A stretch of DNA of 13,027 nucleotides from CAZYPU01 sp964649665 (GTDB taxonomy: Bacteria; Omnitrophota; Gorgyraeia; JABMRN01; RBG-13-46-9), in assembly GCA_964649665.1 (NCBI GenBank), contig CAZYPU010000031.1, positions 1 through 13,027 of the forward strand. The letters run 5' to 3'. Positions 1 through 5,851 of this stretch are shown one piece after another. The notes under the pieces are model-generated. The model was not told the origin of the DNA and made no database searches. It saw only the letters and a list, made by a program, of their open reading frames with translations. The position numbers were made by a program, and so were the translations under genes. Each line of letters begins with the position of its first letter. Position 1 is the first letter of the stretch.

Positions 1-6
1 TATCTA

Positions 7-37
7 AGGTGCCTGGCACCTCAGCCTCCTGGCACCT
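7..37. repeat. Short palindromic motif AGGTGCC/GGCACCT
   Basis: AGGTGCC at 7-13 is followed after one base by its reverse complement GGCACCT at 15-21, and a second GGCACCT lies at 31-37. The left arm could pair with the second right arm around a 17-nt loop. A run of six T follows only at 55-60, about 18 nt past the stem, so it is not a canonical intrinsic terminator. It probably belongs to the space behind an upstream gene outside the window. Confidence 0.5.
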
Positions 38-63
38 AAACTATTACACAAGCCTTTTTTATA

Positions 64-92
64 TTGCCTTAACGTTTATATTATGCTAATAT
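64..92 (+). promoter_or_regulatory. Weak sigma70-like promoter candidate
   Basis: TTGCCT (64-69) and TAATAT (87-92) are 17 bp apart in an AT-rich stretch, each matching four of six consensus bases. The -10 box is only 3 nt from the first ATG, so transcription from it would give a leaderless message or favour the ATG at 105. This is a guess from spacing only. Confidence 0.2.
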
Positions 93-95
93 ACC

Positions 96-1004
96 ATGCT
101 GTCAATGAAGATCAAAACAAGGCGTTATTACCTGTATAGTCTCGCCGCGATCGGCGGTTTACTTATAAATGTCGTCCCGCTCAAGCTTGGTTTATGGCTT
201 GCGGGTTTCGCGGGTAAGCTGGTTTTTGCTGTTCTTCCGAAAGAGCGCCGGAAAATGCGTGAGAACCTAAAAAGCGCTTTTCCGGAAAAAAAAGACGCCG
301 AAATCGAGCGAATAGCGAAAGAAGTTTTCTCGAATTTATGCAAGACCGCAGTTGAATTAGTCAGCTTCCGAAAGCTTACGCCGCGCACGCTTGACTTGTG
401 GGTAACATCCGACGGAGCTTACGAGAAGATCGACCGCGTTCTTTCTAAAGGAAAAGGCGTTATCATGCTGGCTTCTCATTTTGACAACTGGGAGCTCATA
501 TCCGCCTATTTTACGCTGAAAGGGTATAACGGCACCGTAATAGCGCGACGCATATATTTCCATAAATACGACAAGTTCATAAATAAATTAAGGAACTACG
601 TGGGCGTCGGCGTTATATATAGAGACGATTCGCCGAAGAAAATATTGCGGGTGCTCAAGCAAAACGCGATGCTGGGAATCCTGGCGGACCAGGATGTCGA
701 TAGCGTTGACGGCGTCTTCGTTGATTTTTTCGGAAGGCCCACGTATACGCCGAAAGCGCCGGTGGCGCTTGCGCTTGCAAGCGGCGCGCCTATTGTTCCG
801 TGTTTTATGATAAGAGAGAAAAATCGCCACCGGCTTGTTCTTGAAGAGCCGATGAAGCTGGAAGAAAAATCCGACAAACAGGAGACGATAAGGTTTAATA
901 CCCAGAAGTGGTCGCGTATCATAGAATCATACATAAGGCGTTATCCGGAGCAGTGGGTATGGATGCATCGCAGGTGGAAGACAAAGCCGGGGAAGCAGGC
1001 TTAA
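96..1004 (+). CDS. Lipid A biosynthesis lauroyl/myristoyl acyltransferase family protein (LpxL/HtrB-like)
   Basis: Probably transfers a secondary fatty acyl chain from acyl-ACP to a lipid A precursor at the inner face of the cytoplasmic membrane. The 302-residue length fits the LpxL/LpxM/HtrB family. One hydrophobic segment spans about residues 11-30. The family catalytic motif HX4(D/E) is present as HFDNWE, with His128 and Glu133. Further family motifs are ADQD at 197-200, FFGRP at 211-215 and the C-terminal PEQWVWMHRRWK at 284-295. No clear Shine-Dalgarno precedes ATG 96 or the second ATG at 105, so the start is uncertain by three codons. The LptC-like gene begins one base after the stop, suggesting one operon for LPS synthesis and export. 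The acyl chain specificity and the exact acceptor cannot be told from sequence. Confidence 0.88.
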   Translation: MLSMKIKTRRYYLYSLAAIGGLLINVVPLKLGLWLAGFAGKLVFAVLPKERRKMRENLKSAFPEKKDAEIERIAKEVFSNLCKTAVELVSFRKLTPRTLDLWVTSDGAYEKIDRVLSKGKGVIMLASHFDNWELISAYFTLKGYNGTVIARRIYFHKYDKFINKLRNYVGVGVIYRDDSPKKILRVLKQNAMLGILADQDVDSVDGVFVDFFGRPTYTPKAPVALALASGAPIVPCFMIREKNRHRLVLEEPMKLEEKSDKQETIRFNTQKWSRIIESYIRRYPEQWVWMHRRWKTKPGKQA

Positions 1005-1005
1005 A

Positions 1006-1776
1006 ATGGCAATAAAACTCTTGATCGCCGCGATTTTGGCCGTAGTTTTAACAGCGAACGGCTGTTCAAAAAAAGAGCCCGCCTCGAAACCAAAAAAAAT
1101 CGCATCAAGCACGTTGCGCGAAGGGTCACCCATGGTGAGGCAGGAAGTATACACCTTCAGGGTGGAGGGTTTTAGCAAGGATAGAAAGGTGCAGTGGGGC
1201 CTCGAGGGCGAATCGGCGAGGGTTGTGGAGGATAAAATAAATATAACAAACCTGCGCGGCGTATATTACGGCGACGACGCGATATTTACTATCTTTGCCG
1301 ACAGCGCGGTTTACGATAAGAAAACTCAGGATATAGAACTCAAGGCGAATGTCGTAGGCAAGACATCAGACGGGGGCGAGCTCGTTACGGATTACGCGAA
1401 ATGGAACGCGAAATCCGAAGAGATCACGACCGACTCGCACGTTATTGTCAGGAGGCAAAATATAACCTGCAGGGGCCGCGGCCTCATTACGAAACCGCGG
1501 CTTAAATGGGTTCTGTTCAAGGAAGATGTTGAGGTTGACATCGTCCCTGATAAAAAGATTGTCTGCAGCGGGCCTTTCGAGCTGGACCAGGAGAAAAACA
1601 CGGCGATTTTTAAGGACGACGTCAAAGTCACAGACAAGGACAGCGAGACTTTCACGGACAAGCTAACAGTGTATTTAAACGCCGAAACAAACAAAGTTGA
1701 AAGAGTCGTTACCGAAGGCAATGTAAAACTGGTGCACACCGGAGACATCGAGGACATGGCAAAGATGTCATTTTGA
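1006..1776 (+). CDS. lptC: LptC-type LPS export protein with OstA-like C-terminal part
   Basis: Likely the periplasmic bridge protein that receives LPS from the LptB-driven inner-membrane complex. The N-terminus is a hydrophobic segment (3-19) ending in a cysteine (Cys20) after A-N-G. This resembles a lipoprotein signal, though the lipobox is imperfect, and a simple membrane anchor is the alternative. Residues about 48-185 show the LptC pattern: a short beta strand, then an ADSAVYDKKTQDIEL segment and an AKWNAKSEEI segment. Residues about 187-245 look like one OstA/LptA beta-jellyroll repeat (FELDQEKNTAIF, DKLTVYLNAETNKVERV, EGNVKL). At 256 residues it is longer than E. coli LptC (191). It sits between the acyltransferase and lptB. 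Its last codons and stop lie in a repeat remnant (1766-1783). Confidence 0.8.
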   Translation: MAIKLLIAAILAVVLTANGCSKKEPASKPKKIASSTLREGSPMVRQEVYTFRVEGFSKDRKVQWGLEGESARVVEDKINITNLRGVYYGDDAIFTIFADSAVYDKKTQDIELKANVVGKTSDGGELVTDYAKWNAKSEEITTDSHVIVRRQNITCRGRGLITKPRLKWVLFKEDVEVDIVPDKKIVCSGPFELDQEKNTAIFKDDVKVTDKDSETFTDKLTVYLNAETNKVERVVTEGNVKLVHTGDIEDMAKMSF

Positions 1777-1783
1777 GGCACCG
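1766..1783 (+). repeat. Truncated REP-like half-unit covering the lptC stop codon
   Basis: These 18 bases match 15 of 18 with the start of the repeat unit at 12990-13007 (shared TGAGGCACCG). The first 12 match the TGTCATTCTGAG arm at 1792 with one difference. The partner arm is missing. The TGA at 1774-1776 that ends lptC is the TGA of the repeat motif, and the last three codons (Met-Ser-Phe) are read from the repeat. Confidence 0.55.
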
Positions 1784-1791
1784 TACTCGTG

Positions 1792-1871
1792 TGTCATTCT
1801 GAGCGAACGAAGTGAGCGAAGAATCTTAACGTTAAGATCCTTCGCGCCCCTGCGGGGCGCTCAGGATGACA
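1792..1871. repeat. REP-like element, two inverted hairpin units (copy 1)
   Basis: TGTCATTCTGAGCG (1792-1805) pairs with CGCTCAGGATGACA (1858-1871) with one mismatch. The element is two head-to-head units meeting at the palindrome TTAACGTTAA (1826-1835). The left unit folds as ATTCT (1796-1800) with AGAAT (1820-1824), containing two tandem G.A steps and a GAA loop (1809-1811). The right unit has GCGCCCC (1844-1850) with GGGGCGC (1854-1860) around TGC, which reads as a GCA loop on the minus strand. It fills the gap between lptC and lptB. No flanking target-site duplication was seen. Confidence 0.85.
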
Positions 1872-1890
1872 GGCGTTGGCGCGTAATGAC

Positions 1891-1896
1891 GAAGGA
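1891..1896 (+). promoter_or_regulatory. Ribosome binding site deciding the lptB start
   Basis: GAAGGA lies 6 nt before ATG 1903. The upstream in-frame TTG at 1876 directly follows the repeat and has no such site, so 1903 is preferred. Confidence 0.7.
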
Positions 1897-1902
1897 ATTA
1901 AC

Positions 1903-2625
1903 ATGCATTTACTGGAAACTCAAGGATTAATCAAGGCATACTCGGGCCGCCGCGTAGTGGATAAAGTAAATATAAACGTAAAGCGCGGCGAAGTCGTAGG
2001 GCTGCTCGGCCCCAACGGCGCGGGAAAAACGACCACTTTTTATATGATAACGGGGATAGTTCCGCCGGACAAGGGCAGAATAATTTTTGACAGGAAAGAC
2101 ATAACGAATATGTCAATGCATCACAGGGCCCGCAGCGGAATCGGATACCTCTCTCAGGAGCCGTCCATTTTCAGGAAGCTTACCGTTGAAGAAAATATAA
2201 TGGCGGTTCTTGAAACACTCGACTTCCACCGAAAGGAGCGGAAGCGGCGGCTGGACGGATTACTCGAAGAACTCAAGATATCGCATTTACGCAAGAACAA
2301 CGCCTATACCCTGTCCGGCGGGGAAAGGCGCAGGCTTGAAATAACGAGGGCTCTGGTGACAAATCCCCTTTTCATGCTGCTGGACGAGCCGTTCAGCGGG
2401 ATAGACCCGATTGCCGTTTACGACTGCCAGGAGGTCATCAAGGAGCTGAAGAAGAAAAATATAGGGATACTCCTTACCGACCACAACGTAAGGGAGACGC
2501 TCGCCATTACGGACCGCTCGTACCTTATGTGCGATGGAAAAATCCTGATATCCGGCAGCAAGGAAGACCTTATTACGAACTCGAAGGCCAAAGAAATATA
2601 CCTCGGTGATAAATTTACGATGTGA
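1903..2625 (+). CDS. lptB: LPS export ABC transporter ATP-binding protein LptB
   Basis: Cytoplasmic ATPase that powers extraction of LPS from the inner membrane with LptF/LptG. From ATG 1903 it is 240 residues, essentially the length of E. coli LptB (241). Walker A is GPNGAGKTT (36-44), the Q-loop glutamine is Gln85, the ABC signature is LSGGERRR (137-144), Walker B is FMLLDEP (157-163) with catalytic Glu162, and the switch histidine is His194 in LLTDHN. The YLSQEPSIFRKL stretch and the SGID stretch after Walker B are typical of LptB rather than of generic ABC ATPases. It lies next to the LptC-like gene, which supports the assignment. LptF, LptG, LptA and LptD are not in the window. Trigger factor starts 12 bp downstream. 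Confidence 0.95.
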   Translation: MHLLETQGLIKAYSGRRVVDKVNINVKRGEVVGLLGPNGAGKTTTFYMITGIVPPDKGRIIFDRKDITNMSMHHRARSGIGYLSQEPSIFRKLTVEENIMAVLETLDFHRKERKRRLDGLLEELKISHLRKNNAYTLSGGERRRLEITRALVTNPLFMLLDEPFSGIDPIAVYDCQEVIKELKKKNIGILLTDHNVRETLAITDRSYLMCDGKILISGSKEDLITNSKAKEIYLGDKFTM

Positions 2626-2637
2626 TATGGATGTAAT

Positions 2638-3912
2638 ATGAAGTCACGCATGAAAAACATAGAGCCCTGCAGGAAGCTTTTTAAAATCGAGATGCCCAGG
2701 GATCTGGTAGCGGAAGCCATAAAAGAGGTCTATCGGCAGATTAAGAAGGTGGCGAAGATTCCCGGTTTCCGCCCCGGATTCGTCCCGCAGGATCTCCTGG
2801 AAAAGCACTATTCCGGTGACGCTAAAGAGCAGGTCTTGAAGCGCCTTATCCCCGAAGGATATAAGCAGGCCCTTGAGTTCCACAGCGTCATACCGGTTGG
2901 GTTTCCGCGTGTTTCTAATATCGATTTTCATAAGGATAAGCCCTTTACTTTTGAAGCCGAAGTGGACACGAAGCCCGTCTTCAGGATGAAAAATTACAAA
3001 GGCATTAAGGTCAGAAGAAAAAGAATTTCCGTTTCAGAGGTCGAAATAAACGAAGGCCTTTCAAAGCTCCGCCAGATGTACGCGAAATACCGCGATGTGG
3101 CAGGGCCCGTGAAGAAAGGCGACTATGCCGTCTGCGAGGCGGAGGCATTTATAGATGACAAGCCCGTAACGAAAAAAAATAAAAACATGTGGATTCAGGC
3201 CGATAAAGAGGCGTCTTTGCTCGGCATGGGCGAAGAATTAATCGGGCTCGCAAAAGGCCAGTCGAAAGAAATCACCGTGAAACTACCCGATGACTACCCG
3301 GATAAAAAGTACGCGGGTAAACCTGCCAAATTCAAGGTTCTCATAAATGAGGTAAAGGAAAAGTATCCCGCGGAGCTTGATGACGCCTTTGCCAGACAGC
3401 TGAAATTCGAAGACCTTAATGCGTTAAGAAAAGGAATAGAAACCGAACTTTACGCGCGTAAAGAAAACTCCTTAAAGATAGACATGAAGAACCAGATCCT
3501 GGAAAGGCTTCTCGGGGAAAACAAATTTTCCGTTCCGAGCGACATGGCCGGGCGCCAGAAGGAAGTCCTGGTCAAACGCTTTGAGACGGAACTTATGCAG
3601 AAGGGTGTAAGCAAAGAAGAAGCGGAAAAGAAAGTGAAGGAGCTGGATTCAAAACTGGAGCAGGACGCAAGGGACAAGATAGGGCTGTACTTTATCCTGG
3701 ACGATATCGCCCTTAAGGAAAAAATTGAAACAAACAAAAACGATATAGACGAGAGGCTTAAGGGCGTGGCGCTCTCCACCGGCGGGAACGCCGAAGAGGT
3801 AAGGAAGTATTATGAAAAAGAAAACCTTATGGGGGGCCTCGCGGAAGAAATAAAGGAAAGCAAGGTGCTGGACTTTTTGCTTAAGGAAGCGAATGTAACG
3901 GAGGAAAAATAG
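2638..3912 (+). CDS. tig: Trigger factor, ribosome-associated chaperone and prolyl isomerase
   Basis: Binds the ribosome near the peptide exit tunnel and helps new proteins fold. The 424 residues fit the family (about 430). The ribosome-binding N-domain spans about 1-115, and its signature loop is GFRPGFVP at 43-50, at the same residue numbers as the E. coli loop (GFRKGKVP). The phenylalanine at 48 replaces the usual lysine. An FKBP-like isomerase domain follows (about 155-235, with LGMGEELIGLAKGQ and KLPDDYPD). A charged helical chaperone domain runs to the end. The start could also be ATG 2650, since neither has a strong Shine-Dalgarno. The first ATG places the GFR loop at the canonical position. 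It precedes clpP, as in many bacteria. Confidence 0.93.
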   Translation: MKSRMKNIEPCRKLFKIEMPRDLVAEAIKEVYRQIKKVAKIPGFRPGFVPQDLLEKHYSGDAKEQVLKRLIPEGYKQALEFHSVIPVGFPRVSNIDFHKDKPFTFEAEVDTKPVFRMKNYKGIKVRRKRISVSEVEINEGLSKLRQMYAKYRDVAGPVKKGDYAVCEAEAFIDDKPVTKKNKNMWIQADKEASLLGMGEELIGLAKGQSKEITVKLPDDYPDKKYAGKPAKFKVLINEVKEKYPAELDDAFARQLKFEDLNALRKGIETELYARKENSLKIDMKNQILERLLGENKFSVPSDMAGRQKEVLVKRFETELMQKGVSKEEAEKKVKELDSKLEQDARDKIGLYFILDDIALKEKIETNKNDIDERLKGVALSTGGNAEEVRKYYEKENLMGGLAEEIKESKVLDFLLKEANVTEEK

Positions 3913-3929
3913 GCCTGCTATTGGCAGGC
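3913..3929 (+). promoter_or_regulatory. Small hairpin between tig and clpP
   Basis: GCCTGC (3913-3918) and GCAGGC (3924-3929) form a 6-bp stem around TATTG, starting directly after the tig stop and ending just before the clpP ribosome binding site. There is no T-run, so it is not an intrinsic terminator. It could be an mRNA processing or stability site, or a chance repeat. Confidence 0.4.
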
Positions 3930-3930
3930 A

Positions 3931-3937
3931 GGGAGGT
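3931..3937 (+). promoter_or_regulatory. Ribosome binding site deciding the clpP start
   Basis: GGGAGGT lies 4 nt before ATG 3942. An in-frame TTG at 3921 lies upstream of this site inside the hairpin and is unlikely to be used. Confidence 0.8.
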
Positions 3938-3941
3938 AATC

Positions 3942-4538
3942 ATGAGTATATTGGTGCCGATGGTTATAGAGCAGACGGGCAGGACCGAGCGTGCCTACGA
4001 CATTTATTCGCGGCTTCTCAAAGATAGGGTAATTTTTATAGGTACCCCTATCGACGACAATGTAACCAATATCATAATAGCGCAGCTTTTGTTCCTGCAG
4101 ATGGAAGACCCGGACAAGGACGTGAACGTTTACATAAATACCCCGGGCGGCCACGTGACAAGCGGCCTGGCGATTTATGACACGATGCAGTTTATTAAAC
4201 CGGACGTGAGCACTTATTGCGTCGGCCAGGCGGCCAGCATGGGCGCGCTTCTCCTGGCGGCCGGAACAAAAGGCAAGCGGTACGCGCTCCCTCACGCGCG
4301 CATCATGATACACCAGCCCTGGGGCGGGGTGCAGGGCGCAGCGGCCGACATAAACATCCAGGCCAAGGAGATTAACAGGCTCAAGGAAAAAATTGAACAG
4401 ATACTCGCCAAGCACACAAAGCAATCGCTAGATAAAATCAAGAAGGATACCGACAGGGACTATTTTATGTCGGCGGAAGAAGCGAAAGAGTACGGTTTGG
4501 TAGACGAGGTTGTTACGTCGATTAAGAAAAAGAAATGA
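3942..4538 (+). CDS. clpP: ATP-dependent Clp protease proteolytic subunit ClpP
   Basis: Serine peptidase that forms the double-heptamer chamber of the ClpXP/ClpAP proteases in the cytoplasm. From ATG 3942 it is 198 residues, the usual length. The catalytic triad is Ser99 in GQAASMGA, His124 in MIHQP and Asp173 in the DTDRD stretch, with the same spacing as E. coli (97/122/171). The TPGGHVTSGLAIYD segment (67-80) forms the oxyanion region, and the handle helix with QAKEINRLK follows the histidine. The N-terminus (MSILVPMVIEQ) begins close to the mature end, so little or no propeptide is expected. No clpX follows. Behind the stop is a structured repeat, and the TGA stop is the first triplet of that repeat. 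Confidence 0.96.
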   Translation: MSILVPMVIEQTGRTERAYDIYSRLLKDRVIFIGTPIDDNVTNIIIAQLLFLQMEDPDKDVNVYINTPGGHVTSGLAIYDTMQFIKPDVSTYCVGQAASMGALLLAAGTKGKRYALPHARIMIHQPWGGVQGAAADINIQAKEINRLKEKIEQILAKHTKQSLDKIKKDTDRDYFMSAEEAKEYGLVDEVVTSIKKKK

Positions 4539-4597
4539 AATGAGGCCATGACTTACGGAGGCCATAGTGGCCGACGTAAGTCATAAGGCCGAATTTC
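4536..4597. repeat. Outer hairpin (A part) of composite repeat behind clpP
   Basis: Nested arms pair without large loops: GAAAT (4537-4541) with ATTTC (4593-4597), GGCC (4544-4547) with GGCC (4587-4590), ATGACTTACG (4548-4557) with CGTAAGTCAT (4575-4584), and GGCC (4560-4563) with GGCC (4569-4572) around ATAGT. Tandem G.A mismatches (4542-4543 with 4591-4592, and 4558-4559 with 4573-4574) separate the stems. It aligns without gaps to 12932-12993, with compensating changes in the stems. Confidence 0.85.
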
Positions 4598-4681
4598 ATC
4601 CTGAGGAACCGAAGGTTCCGAAGGATCTCAACGAGATTGCTTCGCACCTGACATTTTCAATGTCAAGTGCTCGCAGTGACA
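4597..4681. repeat. REP-like element, two inverted units (copy 2)
   Basis: This shares the scaffold of the 1792-1871 element. The left unit is ATCCT (4598-4602) with AGGAT (4622-4626), tandem G.A, then GGAACC (4605-4610) with GGTTCC (4614-4619) around a GAA loop. The right unit carries a longer hairpin: GCAC-C-TGACATT (4644-4655) with AATGTCA-A-GTGC (4659-4670) around TTC, which is GAA on the minus strand. It ends with TGACA, 21 nt before the next start codon. The right outer arm is degenerate. Confidence 0.8.
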
Positions 4682-4693
4682 CTACGAGTAAAT

Positions 4694-4699
4694 GGAGGT
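4694..4699 (+). promoter_or_regulatory. Ribosome binding site of the aminotransferase gene
   Basis: GGAGGT ends 3 nt before ATG 4703, just behind the repeat element. Confidence 0.7.
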
Positions 4700-4702
4700 T
4701 GA

Positions 4703-5782
4703 ATGACAAAGAAGCAATACCTGCTTACGCCGGGGCCGGCTCCGATCCCGGAAAAAATCATGAAGGCGATGGCAAAACCGATAATTCATCACAGGACGCC
4801 GCAGTATAAAGATGTCGTTAAAACCGTAAACCGGGACCTTAAGAAGATCTTCAAGACAAAAAATAACGTATTGACGCTTACATCAAGCGGGACCGGCGCG
4901 ATGGAAGCGAGCGTTATTAATGCGCTTTCCCCGGGCGATACGGCTATAGTGGTAAGGGGCGGAAAATTCGGCGAGAGATTTGCCGAGATCTGTTCCGCAT
5001 ACGGCGTAAAGGTTGTCGCGGTTGATATAGAATGGGGCGCGAGACCGGAACCGGACATGGTGGAAAAAGTCCTCAGGGAAACTCCGGAGGCAAAGGCTGT
5101 TTTTGTTCAGCTTTGCGAAACTTCCACCGCTACCGTATACGCTGTGAAGGATATCGGCGATATAGTTAAGAAAACCGGAGCTATTCTGATAACCGACGCG
5201 ATAAGCGGCCTCGGCGCCGATGAATTTAAAATGGATGAATGGAACGTGGATATCGCTCTCGGCGGATCCCAAAAGGCCTTCATGATACCGCCGGGCCTTT
5301 CTTTCGTGGCGCTAAGCGACAAAGCCCGGGATTTGATTAAAAAATCAAAGCTTCCAAGGTATTATTATGATCTCGGTAGATACGAAAAGCTTGTTGAAAA
5401 GGGCGACAGCCCATGGACACCCGCTATAACGCTTGTAATCGGTTTAGGGGAGGCACTTTCGATGATAATGGACGAAGGGGGCATTGATAATTTCATAGCC
5501 AGGCACGGCCGCGATGCGGAATTCGTGCGCAAATCAGTCGTAGGTATGGGCCTTTCACTTTTTTCCGGGTTTCCCTCAAACGCCGTTACGGCCGTCCGGG
5601 TTCCCGACGGGATCGATGCCACTGTCTTAATCAGCGCGCTGAAAGAAAAAGGCGTTACATTTGCGCCCGGTCAGGCCCATACTAAAGGAAAAATTTTAAG
5701 AATCGCCCATATGGGAGCGATAACGCGGAAGGATTTGGAGTTCGCGCTCGGTAAACTAAAAGAAACGCTTGAAGAGCTATGA
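4703..5782 (+). CDS. Class V aminotransferase, alanine-glyoxylate / serine-pyruvate type
   Basis: PLP-dependent cytoplasmic aminotransferase of the family that includes alanine-glyoxylate and serine-pyruvate aminotransferases. At 359 residues it has the usual length. Visible features are the N-terminal TPGPAPIP (9-16), the phosphate-binding SSGTGAMEA (61-69), Asp165 in LITDAISGLG contacting the pyridine nitrogen, the Schiff-base Lys191 in GGSQKAFMIPPG, and a C-terminal arginine (about 333) in LRIAHMG for the substrate carboxylate. Because serA follows 69 bp later, a role in serine synthesis (transaminating 3-phosphohydroxypyruvate or hydroxypyruvate) is plausible. Glycine formation from glyoxylate is the alternative. 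Substrate cannot be read from the motifs. The last two codons and the stop lie inside an inverted repeat (5779-5816). Confidence 0.87.
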   Translation: MTKKQYLLTPGPAPIPEKIMKAMAKPIIHHRTPQYKDVVKTVNRDLKKIFKTKNNVLTLTSSGTGAMEASVINALSPGDTAIVVRGGKFGERFAEICSAYGVKVVAVDIEWGARPEPDMVEKVLRETPEAKAVFVQLCETSTATVYAVKDIGDIVKKTGAILITDAISGLGADEFKMDEWNVDIALGGSQKAFMIPPGLSFVALSDKARDLIKKSKLPRYYYDLGRYEKLVEKGDSPWTPAITLVIGLGEALSMIMDEGGIDNFIARHGRDAEFVRKSVVGMGLSLFSGFPSNAVTAVRVPDGIDATVLISALKEKGVTFAPGQAHTKGKILRIAHMGAITRKDLEFALGKLKETLEEL

Positions 5783-5833
5783 GCTATGGGCTGTGTGTCG
5801 TGAGCCCAAAGCTCATGGTGTAAAGCCCAAAGC
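5774..5833. repeat. Inverted and direct repeats between aminotransferase and serA
   Basis: ATGAGCTATGGGCT (5779-5792) pairs with AGCCCAAAGCTCAT (5803-5816) at 13 of 14 positions around a 10-nt loop. GAGCTAT is duplicated in tandem (5774-5780, 5781-5787). AGCCCAAAGC occurs twice (5803-5812, 5824-5833). The aminotransferase stop lies in the left arm. There is no T-run after it. This palindrome differs in sequence from the TGTCAT-type family. Confidence 0.75.
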
Positions 5834-5839
5834 CTGGTC

Positions 5840-5845
5840 AGGAGG
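5840..5845 (+). promoter_or_regulatory. Ribosome binding site of serA
   Basis: AGGAGG lies 6 nt before ATG 5852, the strongest Shine-Dalgarno match in this region. Confidence 0.75.
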
Positions 5846-5851
5846 ATACAC

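Noticed and set aside
1844..1860. Intrinsic terminator in the GC-rich hairpin behind lptC
   Set aside because: The strong 7-bp stem is not followed by a T-run; termination by another route stays possible.
1792..1871. Classical MITE with target-site duplication
   Set aside because: The bases flanking the elements at 1792-1871 and 10718-10809 show no direct duplication; the two-unit inverted layout fits REP/BIME-type repeats better.
1876..1902. TTG start extending LptB by nine residues
   Set aside because: The extra residues are not LptB-like and the GAAGGA site is placed for ATG 1903.
4536..4597. Kink-turn RNA motif suggested by the tandem G.A steps
   Set aside because: The three-nucleotide bulge next to the tandem G.A pairs is missing; the two-base bulge at 4585-4586 is separated from them by four pairs.
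4536..4681. CRISPR repeat or tRNA-like structure
   Set aside because: There are no regularly spaced identical repeats and spacers, and the nested stems do not fit a cloverleaf with tRNA consensus bases.
4567..4809. An 80-codon open frame on the + strand behind clpP
   Set aside because: It starts at a GTG inside the composite repeat, has no ribosome binding site, runs over the repeat hairpins and then overlaps the aminotransferase in another frame.
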